Numbered from the stretch's first letter, positions 45,769 to 54,807 are shown. The stretch is DNA of 64,000 nucleotides from Mucilaginibacter sp. (GCA_030445275.1 JAUCSE010000069.1:1-64000); one strand, 5' to 3'. Notes: generated from the sequence alone by a model not told the origin. Numbers and translations are program-made.

Positions 45769-47987
45769 TACTTTTCAACCCTAATCAGCGTAACACCATG
45801 CGGAGCTATTTTGGTACTGAAAGCTTTGCCAGTTGCAACAATAAATTTTTGCTGCCATACATCTCTGAATTTAGTAAAGCCCTTTAATGCAGGATCATTT
45901 TTATCAAGGTTGATGGTTTGATATTTATCAGATATGTTGAATATACCTATGGCTTTGCTGCCATCTTTAAGCTCTTTTACCCATATCTCATATCTGTCGT
46001 TTTTGATGTACCTGTTTGCTCCCTTACCTAAAGCATCCTGATCAATAGCCAGTACTTCATCATTTGTTAACAAACCGAGTGTAAACCTATCCAGATGCCC
46101 CATATCGCAGCCTATTAATAGTGGTGATGAAAGCAAGCTCCACAAACTGATATGGGTGTACTGCTCATCATAAGTAAGGCGGGTGTTATGCAAACTTGGG
46201 CCCCACCCTACTTTACCTACAACCAGCATGTCTGGATCGTTAAAATGGCCGGGCTGTGAAAAAGGTGCCGCCTTATCCTGGTTAAAACCAATTGACGATA
46301 AACTTCTCCAGGTATCCTGAATATCGCCCGTGGTGCGCCAGCTGTTGCCGCCAACCTCTGCTCCCCATTCCCATACACTGCCCCAACCATACTGGCAAAG
46401 ACTATACATGATATCACGGTTTATTTTATCCAACGCGCCGCGCATTACCTGATAAGGTTTTTTCAAAGCAGGCAGATCGGGGTTCGCCGGTGTTACTTCT
46501 GAATAAGAGCACCAATCGTATTTTAAATAATCAATACCCCAATCGCCATAAGTTTGGGCATCCTGCTCTTCATGCTGCCAGCTGCCTAAAAAGCCTCCAC
46601 AGGTACGCGGCCCCGGCGATGAGTAAATACCTATGCGCAAGCCCAAACCATGAACATACCCGGCAAGACTCTTCATATCTGGAAATTTACTGTTGGCTAC
46701 TATTTTACCATCAGGCAGGCGCTGTTCTGCTTCCCATCCATCGTCAATATTGATATAGGCCCAACCATGTGCGCTCAATCTGTCGACCATTGCTTTGGCC
46801 GATATCCTTACTTTTTTATCATCAACACTTAATCCCCAGGCGTTCCAGCTATTCCAGCCCAGGGCTGGTGTTAAACCAATTTTATCGCCAATAATAATAG
46901 TGAAATCTTTGGTTTTGCTGCCCAGCCTGTTACTTACTGTAAGTGTTACTGGGTAGCTCCCTTTTTGAGTCACAACACCAGAAATAATACCCGTGGTCGC
47001 ATCCAGTTTTAAGCCATCGGGCAAACCCTGAGCCTTATATACCAGGGGTTTTCTGCCGGTTGCCGGTATCAGGTATAAAAACGGATTCCCCGGGCGTGCC
47101 CCAAAAACATCAGCGCCATTTATTTTTGGTTTGGCCGATGGATATGGCGTAAGTATATAAGGTGTTGTTTCGGTTTGAGTTAGTATTTTACCCGATTTTT
47201 CGTCGTTAAAAGTATAGGTAATGGTATATGATTTTTTCTCTAAGCGGGCTATCTCAAACGAGTAGGTAAATGGTTTGCTGCTACTAAAAGCAGCATCATT
47301 AGTTTTTTCGTACAAAACAGCACCGGTTTCAGGGTCGGTTACTTTAAAAGTTAACTTACCTTTATAGTCGTAATGATTGGTGGTAAACAACTTTATTGAC
47401 TTATTCAAACTGTTACGATCGCCATAATCAAAGTCAGCTTCAGTATTAATGCTTACATGATCCATAATATCTGCCATGCCAATATTAAAGTTTGTACCAT
47501 ATATACCACCATCGCCGCCGGTATCATAAATACGTACAGCTAACACATTTTCCTTATCCCATAAAATGGCTGGATTATTTGCAGCTATAGTATAAGTACG
47601 CGGACCATAGAAGCTACCTGTTTTGATATCTCCGGTTTTACCACCAAACCTGCCAATCAGTTTACCATTCAAAAAAAACTCATCGTTATCATCAACTGTT
47701 CCCAGGTTAATACGCACGCTATCCTTTAAAAAAGCTTTTTCTTTTAAGGATGAAGGGATCACCACATGGATACGATACCAGCCGAACCCGTTATAATCAG
47801 GATGTCCTTCCTGCTCCCAGCTCCGGGCCACATTAACAGCTGCCCAATGCTGATCGTTATAGGTTGGTGATGCCCACTGTGCCGAATCGCCCACGGCCAG
47901 TTTCCATCCTGTGTTTAATGGAACATCCTGTGCCAAAGCCCTTAAAAAGCCCGCAGCCAAAAAGATAAGTACAAGTAATTTTCTCAT
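45768..47987 (-). CDS. GH27 alpha-galactosidase with N-terminal beta-domains
   Basis: A 739-residue secreted glycosidase (signal peptide ending RALAQ). The N-terminal part (about 20-190) is a beta-sandwich carbohydrate-binding or receptor-like domain, followed by an Ig-like region and the catalytic barrel from GLTPALGWNSWNAWG. The catalytic Asp residues are the nucleophile in YLKYDWC and the acid/base in RTTGDIQD. It removes terminal alpha-galactose (or N-acetyl-galactosamine/arabinose for relatives) from plant polysaccharides. It stands alone, without a SusC/D pair. Confidence 0.94.
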   Translation of the reverse strand: MRKLLVLIFLAAGFLRALAQDVPLNTGWKLAVGDSAQWASPTYNDQHWAAVNVARSWEQEGHPDYNGFGWYRIHVVIPSSLKEKAFLKDSVRINLGTVDDNDEFFLNGKLIGRFGGKTGDIKTGSFYGPRTYTIAANNPAILWDKENVLAVRIYDTGGDGGIYGTNFNIGMADIMDHVSINTEADFDYGDRNSLNKSIKLFTTNHYDYKGKLTFKVTDPETGAVLYEKTNDAAFSSSKPFTYSFEIARLEKKSYTITYTFNDEKSGKILTQTETTPYILTPYPSAKPKINGADVFGARPGNPFLYLIPATGRKPLVYKAQGLPDGLKLDATTGIISGVVTQKGSYPVTLTVSNRLGSKTKDFTIIIGDKIGLTPALGWNSWNAWGLSVDDKKVRISAKAMVDRLSAHGWAYINIDDGWEAEQRLPDGKIVANSKFPDMKSLAGYVHGLGLRIGIYSSPGPRTCGGFLGSWQHEEQDAQTYGDWGIDYLKYDWCSYSEVTPANPDLPALKKPYQVMRGALDKINRDIMYSLCQYGWGSVWEWGAEVGGNSWRTTGDIQDTWRSLSSIGFNQDKAAPFSQPGHFNDPDMLVVGKVGWGPSLHNTRLTYDEQYTHISLWSLLSSPLLIGCDMGHLDRFTLGLLTNDEVLAIDQDALGKGANRYIKNDRYEIWVKELKDGSKAIGIFNISDKYQTINLDKNDPALKGFTKFRDVWQQKFIVATGKAFSTKIAPHGVTLIRVEK

Positions 47988-48200
47988 TCAGGTAATTTAT
48001 TTAGGTATAACAGTGTGTTTGCTTTATAACAGTTCAGGAAGCCGCTAAATATACATTATTTAGAAAGTTTATGAAATGTATAGTTAACAATTATTGTTTT
48101 ATTAACAAAAACTTTCCATAAATAACGCTAAAACTTAACCTGTTGTTTATGATTAGTTTTAATGCAGATGATACTTTTATGTATTGAAAAACAACACATT

Positions 48201-48557
48201 ATGAAAAGGAAATTTTTAACAACTACCCTGTTAATTTGCTGCTTTTTAGCCAGTTTTGCATCCATCACGGATTTTTCGGGCATGTGGACCGGCACCCTGA
48301 AAACCGATACCGGCGAAATGTATCCCCTGCTTTATAATTTTAGGGTTGATGGCGATAAACTAACCGGTACTGCCAAAACACCAAAAGGGGACCTGCCCAT
48401 TGATGATGGCAAAATTACCGGTACCGACTTTAAATTTACCGTTACCTTAGGCAACATGGAAATTGAGCATTCCGGTAAATTTTATGGCGATTCAGTTGGG
48501 GTTGATATTGCCGTAAATGGTACAAAAGCGCATAGTACACTGCTGAGAAAGAAGTAA
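48201..48557 (+). CDS. Small secreted protein of a three-copy family (copy A)
   Basis: A 118-residue protein with a signal peptide (MKRKFLTTTLLICCFLASFAS) and a beta-rich mature part FSGMWTGTLKTDTGEMYPLL, DGDKLTGTA, SGKFYGDSVGVDI. Two paralogues lie at 53425 and 53908 (minus). The mature part looks like a small lipocalin-like beta-barrel domain. Function unknown. The frame is open to 48162 but the ATG at 48201 starts the signal peptide. Confidence 0.82.
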   Translation: MKRKFLTTTLLICCFLASFASITDFSGMWTGTLKTDTGEMYPLLYNFRVDGDKLTGTAKTPKGDLPIDDGKITGTDFKFTVTLGNMEIEHSGKFYGDSVGVDIAVNGTKAHSTLLRKK

Positions 48558-48559
48558 GC

Positions 48560-48698
48560 ACCTCACCTAAACGGCGAAGCCCTCATGTAATGATCCTCTC
48601 CAAAGGAGAGGACTTTGATAAGCTTAAATAAGCACCGGATTCCCTTTTCTGAATCCTGTGAGTAAAAAACCCTCCCCTTTGGGGAGGGTTGGGAGGGG
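48560..48698. repeat. Intergenic stretch with two nested hairpin repeats
   Basis: It contains TCCTCTCC-aaa-GGAGAGGA (48594-48612) and the terminator hairpin at 48662-48690. The sequence style (GGGGAGGGTTGGGAGGGG) is that of dispersed GC-rich intergenic repeats of Bacteroidota. The open frame on the minus strand here is a by-product of the repeat. Confidence 0.55.
48662..48690 (-). terminator. Terminator of the metal-locus operon
   Basis: AACCCTCCCC (48668-48677) and GGGGAGGGTT (48681-48690) pair perfectly; on the minus strand the stem ends in TTTTTT. It lies 9 bases past the stop of the HMBD gene. Confidence 0.8.
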
Positions 48699-48908
48699 CT
48701 ATTTATCCGTAGTATCCCGCTCCACCAAATCCATACCACATTTAGGGCAAACACCTGGTTTATCTGAACTTACATCCGGGTGCATGGTACAGGTATATTT
48801 ACCTTTCTTTTGATGTTTTTCACTACCCGTTTTGCTACTACCATTACAGGCATTAAAGGCAACTAATGATGATGCAGCCAGGGCAAGAATTATAATTAAT
48901 CTTTTCAT
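48699..48908 (-). CDS. Heavy-metal-binding domain lipoprotein
   Basis: A 69-residue protein with a signal ending FNAC21 (relaxed lipobox) and a short domain CTMHPDVSSDKPGVCPKCGMDL of the heavy-metal-binding type found in copper-handling proteins. The Cys, His and Met residues form the likely ligands. It starts 2 bases after the PepSY stop and is the last gene of the TonB receptor/PepSY operon, suggesting a metal (copper or iron) role. Confidence 0.88.
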   Translation of the reverse strand: MKRLIIILALAASSLVAFNACNGSSKTGSEKHQKKGKYTCTMHPDVSSDKPGVCPKCGMDLVERDTTDK

Positions 48909-48910
48909 GG

Positions 48911-50356
48911 TTATTTATTTTTAATAAAAGAGGCAAAGCCAAACAGCGATGCTACCAATACACCCAGGGCAGCCAGCATACTTACTATATCGCGGATGTT
49001 TTTACCAGCCCAGCTCATGCCAAAGTATTTATGCAGAAAAATGAAGGATAGTCCTTCGGCACGCTCAATTCCGGCAACTTTGGTGGCCAGTTTCGAGGTA
49101 GTAGTTTCAATGTACCAATTACTGCCATCGGGATAACCAATGCGCTCAACCGGCAGGCGTTTGTTGATAAAGCCATATTCGTTATCAAACTGTTTAATCA
49201 CATCTATCTTAACCCGGCCCGCAAAAGTTTTTAATGGCGAACTATGATAATAAGTGCTTAAAAAACGGGCATAGTCCTCATCGCCAAGCTGCTGTTCTTT
49301 ACCGGTTAGGGTATTAAAGTATAAGACCTGCTTTTTATTATCAACCACCTGGTAATAGGTGTTACTGTTAAAGCTAACCACACCTGTTTTTTTAATTATG
49401 CTATCGGCTACAGGCAAAGTTAAGTTTGATACACTTAGCTGTTTGCGGGTTATCACCTGCCCATAATCTGCCCTATCAGGCTTGTTATTGTACAGCTTTA
49501 CAAACAAATGAAAAGCTCCGCTCACCACAAACGTGAACATCACAAAGGATACGATAAGCCCAATTTGCCGGTGAAAACGATGAACAAAACGTTTGTCTTC
49601 TGTGCCTTTGGCTTTCCGGTTTTGCTGTATAGTTTTAAACTTTTTCCAGAAAAGGCCATAAATGGTTAAGCCACTGATGAGTGAAAATAGCATCACACAC
49701 ATAATGATTAACAGGAACACATTACGGAAGGTATCACCCGCAATATCAGCTAGGAATTGCCAGGTATGAAACTGTTCAAATGTCCATAAAAGTATTTTAC
49801 GGGTATTGTTATTAAAAGTGCCCATACGGCTCTGCCCGGTTTCGATGTAAACATCCATACCATCTGGCCGGTTTAAGGATACCTTCCAAACGGGCAGCAG
49901 GTGATTAATAGGTTGGTATTGCCCATCGAAAGAGGTTTGCAACACAACGCTTTTCAGGGTAGATGTAGAATCCTGTGTAAAAAAACGGGCAAGATATTCG
50001 GCATATTGCACATCGCCATTGGGCAACAACACGCCATCAATTGCTGAGTAATATTTGTAAATGCTATCCCTTCCTAATACCTGGTAAAAGGTTCCTTTGC
50101 TAAAATTAATCAGATTAAAATTCCGCAGATTTTGCAGGTTATTCTTATCCATTATTTGTTGAATGGATAAACCCGGTTTCATTTTATCCCGTGATAGCGG
50201 TTTAAACACCTCTTTAGCAATTACCGGCCTGAACCAGTTTGACATAAAAGGGTGCGACAAGCCGCTCAGTGTCCAAAGAATTATGGGTATCAGGGCTATT
50301 AGCCCTAATACCCGATGCCATTTATAAAAATTGCTTTTTACTGTTGATGATGCCAT
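48911..50356 (-). CDS. PepSY-associated membrane protein
   Basis: A 481-residue inner-membrane protein with four main membrane segments (about 12-32, 200-225, 255-280, 460-480 by eye) and large extracytoplasmic PepSY domains (WHRVLGLIALIPIILWTLSG, WYIETTTSKLATKV). Relatives act as membrane reductases or as inner-membrane partners in ferric-siderophore and copper uptake. An in-frame TTG at 50362 is an alternative start; the ATG at 50356 is 2 bases past the receptor stop. Confidence 0.9.
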   Translation of the reverse strand: MASSTVKSNFYKWHRVLGLIALIPIILWTLSGLSHPFMSNWFRPVIAKEVFKPLSRDKMKPGLSIQQIMDKNNLQNLRNFNLINFSKGTFYQVLGRDSIYKYYSAIDGVLLPNGDVQYAEYLARFFTQDSTSTLKSVVLQTSFDGQYQPINHLLPVWKVSLNRPDGMDVYIETGQSRMGTFNNNTRKILLWTFEQFHTWQFLADIAGDTFRNVFLLIIMCVMLFSLISGLTIYGLFWKKFKTIQQNRKAKGTEDKRFVHRFHRQIGLIVSFVMFTFVVSGAFHLFVKLYNNKPDRADYGQVITRKQLSVSNLTLPVADSIIKKTGVVSFNSNTYYQVVDNKKQVLYFNTLTGKEQQLGDEDYARFLSTYYHSSPLKTFAGRVKIDVIKQFDNEYGFINKRLPVERIGYPDGSNWYIETTTSKLATKVAGIERAEGLSFIFLHKYFGMSWAGKNIRDIVSMLAALGVLVASLFGFASFIKNK

Positions 50357-50358
50357 GA

Positions 50359-52710
50359 TCAATATTTTGAAAAAGAATAACTGATACCTAAAGTGTAAGT
50401 ACGTGGAGGTGCAGCATTATAGGTATCGCCATACTGGTTGCTGGTTACTGTAGTAGCGTATAACTTGTTGGTCAAGTTAAGTACATTAAACCAGATACCA
50501 GCCCCTTTTAACACGCTGCTCTTCATATCGTAACCTAAACGCAGGTTATAAATATCATATCCACTATAAGTTTTGGTATTAGCTGGATTGGTATAATACT
50601 GGTTAATATGCTGCCACTCAGTAGCTATCCTGAAACCCGGCAGATATAGTGGTTTATAAGTCAGTTCGGAGTTGGCTATCCAGGCAGGTGCATTGTTCAT
50701 GCGGTTGCCGTTATAGCTAATAACCGTGCTGGTTCCATTGCTGGTGCGTACCTCGCTATATTCCACATAGGTATGCCTGGCGTTGGTACCACTAAACCTA
50801 AAGGTTAATTCCTTAATTGGAGCCAGGGTCAAAGCATACTCAATACCCCGGTGACGGGTAGCGCCCGCGTTTTGGTTTTGGGTGGTATTATCGGGTAACA
50901 GCTGACTAATGATCTCGTTATGACCTTCCAGATCAAACAGGCTCATCTCAAAATATAGTTTTTTGTTGAATGCCGAAAACCAGCCGCCTACTTCATAGTT
51001 ATCAAAAGTGGCTTGCTTTAGCGGTGTTAACTGCCTTGAGCTATATAGATCACCGGTTTCAGGTGGCTGAAAACCCACGCTGTAATTGGCATAGAAACCT
51101 TTATTATGACCCAGATCATAAGTTATACCGAGTTTTGGGGCTACAATATTGAAGTTGTTAGTTTCCTGCTGCTTATATTTAGTACTTCCGGTAGGTAAGC
51201 CGTTAGTAAAATCATAATGTACACGATCATAACGCAAACCACCAACAATGCGCAGTGCTTCAACTGGTTTTATTTCATACTGCATATAGGCGGCGGTATT
51301 GAATAGTTTAATGTTGTAGTTATCGATATACCTGCCAGTATTGGTAAAGCCGGTGTAATAGTTATTCTGTACATCTTTATCAATATTCAGGTATTGGGCG
51401 TAGTACGAGCTTGGGCTATCATCCATATAAACACCTGCAATTAAGCGCGAATGCAGAAAGTCAAAGTCAGCACGGTGTTGAGCCAGCAAGCCGTAGCTTT
51501 TAAATTTTTGATCATTAACTTGTCCGTTCGAGCTTAGGTATTTTCCTGTATTATCCCGCACATCGGATATATAATAGCTGGGCAGTTGTGCGGTGGAATT
51601 ATCGCGGAAAAACAGGGTCACAAAAGTGCTGTTCTTATCATCCCATTGGTGATCTAAACGGGTGCTGGCCCTGAATGATTTTACCTTACGATAAGTAAAC
51701 CGTGAATTGGCTCCGTAGCTGCGATTATAAAAATGAGCACTATCCAAACTGCCTGGTGTTTGCGTGTTCAGGTAATTGTAAGCCGCTGCTGTGGTTAAAC
51801 GGGTAGTGGCATTAAAATCATAAGTTGTTTTAAAGTTGCCGGAGTATTTATCAAAATTGGAATAATCCTGCCAGCTATTTTCCTGGTGGGCAATATACCC
51901 GCCAACATACAAACCGAATTTACCCTGGCTAAAGCCACCGTCGGCATCTACCCGGCGATAATGATAATTATCGCCCTGAACAGAAACATTACCAGCATAA
52001 CCTGATGGCGGCCCCTGTGTAATAAAGTTAACCGCCCCACCGATGGAATTACTGCCATAAAGTGATGAAGCAGGCCCTTTGATAACCTCAATATCTTTAA
52101 CGCCCGACATATTGATCTCATACAGCGAGTTGTGGTTAAAAATACCCGTAGGGCGTATGGGTAACCCATCTTCCATGTACAGGTAAAGCGCATTATAGGT
52201 AATGGGTTGACGGATGGCCATAGTATGCTGCTCATTACCTAAATTAACCATGTAAACGCCGGCCACTTTATTTAATAACTGATACAAAGCAGTAGCCTTA
52301 GCATCCTTGATTTGGGTAGAGTTTATTTTACTGATGGCGATAGGTGCATCCTGCCGCGCTTGCCCTTCACGGCTGGCGGTTACCACTACAGGCTGTAGAT
52401 CTACAGTCGATGGCTCAAGAGCTATATCAAGATATTGTCTCTTCAAAGCGGTTACATCAATAATACGCGAGTTATAACCTACCATAGCAAATTTAAGCTG
52501 GGTAATACCATGCGCGTTAATGGTAAAATGTCCCTTTGCATTAGTGGTAGCCAGCTTTTCGCCGTTAGTAGCATTTACTTTACAAACAGAAGCCCCTACC
52601 AGGGCCTCATGTGTATTGACATCTATTACGGTACCTTGCAGGGTAGTTTGGCTATAAGCCAGTGTTGAAAATGATAAAAAAAGTATAAATAGAATTAGAT
52701 ATTTTTTCAT
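50359..52710 (-). CDS. TonB-dependent receptor of the metal-uptake locus
   Basis: A 783-residue outer-membrane receptor: signal peptide (MKKYLILFILFLSFSTLAYSQ), short carboxypeptidase-like domain (GTVIDVNTHEALVGASVCKV), plug with MEDGLPIRPTGIFNHNSLYE and SLYGSNSIGGAVNFI, and a barrel ending RTYTLGISYSFSKY. Receptors of this type often bring in iron or copper complexes. The frame is open to 52809 but the earlier codons are not a signal peptide. It leads the operon with PepSY and HMBD genes. Confidence 0.93.
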   Translation of the reverse strand: MKKYLILFILFLSFSTLAYSQTTLQGTVIDVNTHEALVGASVCKVNATNGEKLATTNAKGHFTINAHGITQLKFAMVGYNSRIIDVTALKRQYLDIALEPSTVDLQPVVVTASREGQARQDAPIAISKINSTQIKDAKATALYQLLNKVAGVYMVNLGNEQHTMAIRQPITYNALYLYMEDGLPIRPTGIFNHNSLYEINMSGVKDIEVIKGPASSLYGSNSIGGAVNFITQGPPSGYAGNVSVQGDNYHYRRVDADGGFSQGKFGLYVGGYIAHQENSWQDYSNFDKYSGNFKTTYDFNATTRLTTAAAYNYLNTQTPGSLDSAHFYNRSYGANSRFTYRKVKSFRASTRLDHQWDDKNSTFVTLFFRDNSTAQLPSYYISDVRDNTGKYLSSNGQVNDQKFKSYGLLAQHRADFDFLHSRLIAGVYMDDSPSSYYAQYLNIDKDVQNNYYTGFTNTGRYIDNYNIKLFNTAAYMQYEIKPVEALRIVGGLRYDRVHYDFTNGLPTGSTKYKQQETNNFNIVAPKLGITYDLGHNKGFYANYSVGFQPPETGDLYSSRQLTPLKQATFDNYEVGGWFSAFNKKLYFEMSLFDLEGHNEIISQLLPDNTTQNQNAGATRHRGIEYALTLAPIKELTFRFSGTNARHTYVEYSEVRTSNGTSTVISYNGNRMNNAPAWIANSELTYKPLYLPGFRIATEWQHINQYYTNPANTKTYSGYDIYNLRLGYDMKSSVLKGAGIWFNVLNLTNKLYATTVTSNQYGDTYNAAPPRTYTLGISYSFSKY

Positions 52711-52810
52711 GAATAATGAATCTGGAGCATATAAAGCCCCGGTATAAAACTTTAGTATTAGGACATGGGTATTCCCGGGAAATTTTGAATTAATACTTCT
52801 TTTCGCCACT

Positions 52811-52918
52811 TGTCATTTCGACCGTGGGGAGAAACTATCTCTTGAGCGGAAGCGAAAAACCCTATACGATTAATACATCATGTATAAGATCTCTCCTCGT
52901 GCCTCGTTCGAGATGACA
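52811..52918. repeat. Intergenic repeat (TGTCATTTCGA...TCGAGATGACA)
   Basis: TGTCATTTCGA (52811-52821) and TCGAGATGACA (52908-52918) are inverted ends with one mismatch. The inside has GGGGAGAAACTATCTC and TAAGATCTCTCCTCG. It is a larger cousin of the repeats at 32901 and 45635 and lies between the Cys-rich and TonB receptor genes. Confidence 0.65.
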
Positions 52919-52995
52919 TGGGAGAAATAATAGCGCATATGCCAAAGCACACAGCAAAGCCATCAATTTAAAATCCGGGAAAAATAAAATGGAAA

Positions 52996-53367
52996 TTATC
53001 CTAATTGCGGAGGGCGGAAAACTGCACCTACAGGTTTAACCGGCAGAGTACAATCATAAGGGGTTACAATTACTTGCAACAAGCTGGAGTGAAATTTAAT
53101 TTCAGTTGAACTGACAACATAAACTTCCTGAAAGAGGCTCTTTTGCGATTGCCTTTCATCGCTGGCCTGCTTATCCTCTGCCTGTTTGATCTTTTTCGCA
53201 AAATAACATTTACCATCGCAATGCATCCAGGGCTTATCCCGGTTTTCGCAAAGCTTGGTGGCAATGTAGTTTCTGTTCAGTTCAAAACCCGCATAAATAA
53301 AAAAACGCGAGAAATTAACTGTAACCAGCGAAACGATGAGTAAATAGGCTGTTAAACGTTGCAGCAT
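52996..53367 (-). CDS. Membrane-anchored Cys-rich protein of the metal locus
   Basis: A 123-residue protein with one N-terminal hydrophobic segment (about 5-28) and the motif C-ENRDKPWMH-C-DGK-C, followed by lysine-rich FAKKIKQAEDKQASDERQ. In Bacteroidota I know this as a small uncharacterised family (NKDKP-x-x-x-C-x-GKC) found beside TonB receptor and heavy-metal genes. The cysteines suggest metal binding. It is 285 bases upstream of the receptor, with a repeat in between, so it may have its own transcript. Confidence 0.8.
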   Translation of the reverse strand: MLQRLTAYLLIVSLVTVNFSRFFIYAGFELNRNYIATKLCENRDKPWMHCDGKCYFAKKIKQAEDKQASDERQSQKSLFQEVYVVSSTEIKFHSSLLQVIVTPYDCTLPVKPVGAVFRPPQLG

Positions 53368-53374
53368 GTTGCCG

Positions 53375-53405
53375 CAAAGGTAGCAGCTATACGTTTAATA
53401 AGCAA
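53375..53405 (-). promoter_or_regulatory. Possible promoter of the Cys-rich gene
   Basis: On the minus strand TACCTTTG (complement of 53375-53382) is an exact -7 box ending 7 bases before the ATG, with a -33 TTG (complement of 53403-53405) 20 bases upstream. The leader would be at most a few bases. Confidence 0.45.
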
Positions 53406-53424
53406 TGGCAAATAAAAATATTAA

Positions 53425-53790
53425 TTACTCTCGCTTTAATGTCGTCTGCAAATGCTCGCCCTTGTAAACAATATGTAACACAATGGAATCGCCATAGAAT
53501 TTGCCCGTATGCGGAGCATTGCCATTGGGTACCGGCACATTGAACGAAAACTCATTACCGTTAATCATACCATCGGTAATGTTTACTTCGCCTTGCGGCA
53601 TATGTGCAGTACCGGTAAGTGTATCACTATCTACCTTAAAAACATAACGGAGGGAGAAGTCATTGCTGCCTGCATCCGCCTCAGGCAATTTTACCTTACC
53701 AACCCAGGTTCCTGTTAAATCGGCCACCGCGGCAAAACAAACCACCATAAGCAGTAGCAGAGCAGCGGTTATCAACATCTTTTTCTTCAT
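53425..53790 (-). CDS. Small secreted protein of a three-copy family (copy B)
   Basis: A 121-residue protein with a signal peptide (MKKKMLITAALLLLMVVCFA) and the family pattern DLTGTWVGKVKLPE, SDTLTGTAHMPQGEV, TGKFYGDSIVLHI. Paralogue of the genes at 48201 and 53908. It is the nearest upstream neighbour of the Cys-rich gene on the same strand (57-base gap). Function unknown. Confidence 0.82.
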   Translation of the reverse strand: MKKKMLITAALLLLMVVCFAAVADLTGTWVGKVKLPEADAGSNDFSLRYVFKVDSDTLTGTAHMPQGEVNITDGMINGNEFSFNVPVPNGNAPHTGKFYGDSIVLHIVYKGEHLQTTLKRE

Positions 53791-53855
53791 GGCAATCTGT
53801 ATAATACACAGGCATACTTAAATACAGACACCTTGTTAAAAAGTTTTAACCGCAC

Positions 53856-53886
53856 AAAAAAACCTTACTTAATAAGCAAGGTTTTA
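53856..53886 (-). terminator. Terminator of copy C gene
   Basis: On the minus strand AACCTTGCTTATT-AAGTAAGGTT forms a hairpin (one internal mismatch), followed by a T-run (A-run at 53856-53862 on plus). It lies 22 bases past the stop of the 53908 gene. Confidence 0.7.
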
Positions 53887-53907
53887 ATCCAAATTTAGTT
53901 ATCTGGC

Positions 53908-54273
53908 TTATTTCTTTTCTTCAGGTCTTTTTAACACCGAGTGTATTTTTGCACCATTGATCTCCAAATCAATAGCAGTTGAATCGCCATAAAACTTGCC
54001 GGTATGTGGTATATCCATACCACCGGTGGCCACACTAAATGAAAAAGTAATACCATCCGTTTTACCCGCAGTTATCGGGGTGTCGCCCTCTGGCGTAAGT
54101 GCAGTTCCTGTTAGTTTATCGCCATCAACTTTAAAGTTATATAACAATGGATATTCAGTGCCATCGCCCATAACTAATTTTCCGACCCATTTACCATTAA
54201 GGTCGGCTATTGCTGCAAGGCAAACTATAAAGCAGCTCACCAGCATTGTGGTAGTAAAAATCTTTCTTTTCAT
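53908..54273 (-). CDS. Small secreted protein of a three-copy family (copy C)
   Basis: A 121-residue protein with a signal peptide (MKRKIFTTTMLVSCFIVCLA) and the same beta-rich domain as copies A and B (DLNGKWVGKLVMGDGTEYPL, DGDKLTGTALTPEGD, HTGKFYGDSTAIDL). It is closest to copy A, including the signal peptide, although A is 5 kb away on the opposite strand. Tandem with copy B, with a terminator between. Function unknown. Confidence 0.83.
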   Translation of the reverse strand: MKRKIFTTTMLVSCFIVCLAAIADLNGKWVGKLVMGDGTEYPLLYNFKVDGDKLTGTALTPEGDTPITAGKTDGITFSFSVATGGMDIPHTGKFYGDSTAIDLEINGAKIHSVLKRPEEKK

Positions 54274-54440
54274 AATGTATTTTTATTTACCTAATATAAA
54301 GTGTTTTTTGTTAAAAATCCATTAAGTATAAATTATTTAAACGGCTTAATTATTAACCTTATGTAGCTTAAAAACAACTTTGCTATCCTATTTATTTTGA
54401 TATATTAACTGAATGTTATTTAGCGGCGCAAATAATTGTT

Positions 54441-54448
54441 TAATTTTG
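54441..54448 (+). promoter_or_regulatory. Possible -7 box of the 54454 gene
   Basis: TAATTTTG matches TAnnTTTG exactly and ends 5 bases before the ATG at 54454, consistent with a leaderless transcript. No -33 box at standard spacing was seen. Confidence 0.4.
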
Positions 54449-54453
54449 GCCCG

Positions 54454-54753
54454 ATGAAAAAAGTGGAAGTATTAAAGCTGATGGACTTGGTTGAAGATAT
54501 CAGGAAACTTGATGAATTGATTGAGCTCAGTCGTAAAAATAAGACCTCTGCTTTTGTACTGAATCAATACGAGGCCAAAAAGATCAAGATGGTAGGTTCT
54601 ATTATTAATGAACTGGCCAACCCACCTATTCAATCTATGGAGAGCTATTTCCTTATAAAAAAAATACTCAACAAATACTATCCCAACATAGCCGAAGATG
54701 AGCAGATGAATAATAGTGATATTGGGAAAATTGTGGCGGTTATTGAAGGGTAA
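54454..54753 (+). CDS. Small helical protein of unknown function
   Basis: A 99-residue cytosolic, charged and mostly helical protein (MKKVEVLKLMDLVEDIRKLD, NKYYPNIAEDEQMNNSDIGK). No family is recognised. The frame extends upstream to 54436, but the ATG at 54454 follows a good -7 box. It stands alone beside the repeat element at 54808. Confidence 0.65.
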   Translation: MKKVEVLKLMDLVEDIRKLDELIELSRKNKTSAFVLNQYEAKKIKMVGSIINELANPPIQSMESYFLIKKILNKYYPNIAEDEQMNNSDIGKIVAVIEG

Positions 54754-54807
54754 GGTTTAACTCATAGTTGCTTAAGCTATTACTTTTACGCTTGTTGACA
54801 ATAGTTC

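Noticed and set aside
48563..48754. Minus-strand frame with SQPSPKGRVF
   Set aside because: Produced by the GC-rich intergenic repeat and overlaps the HMBD gene in another frame.
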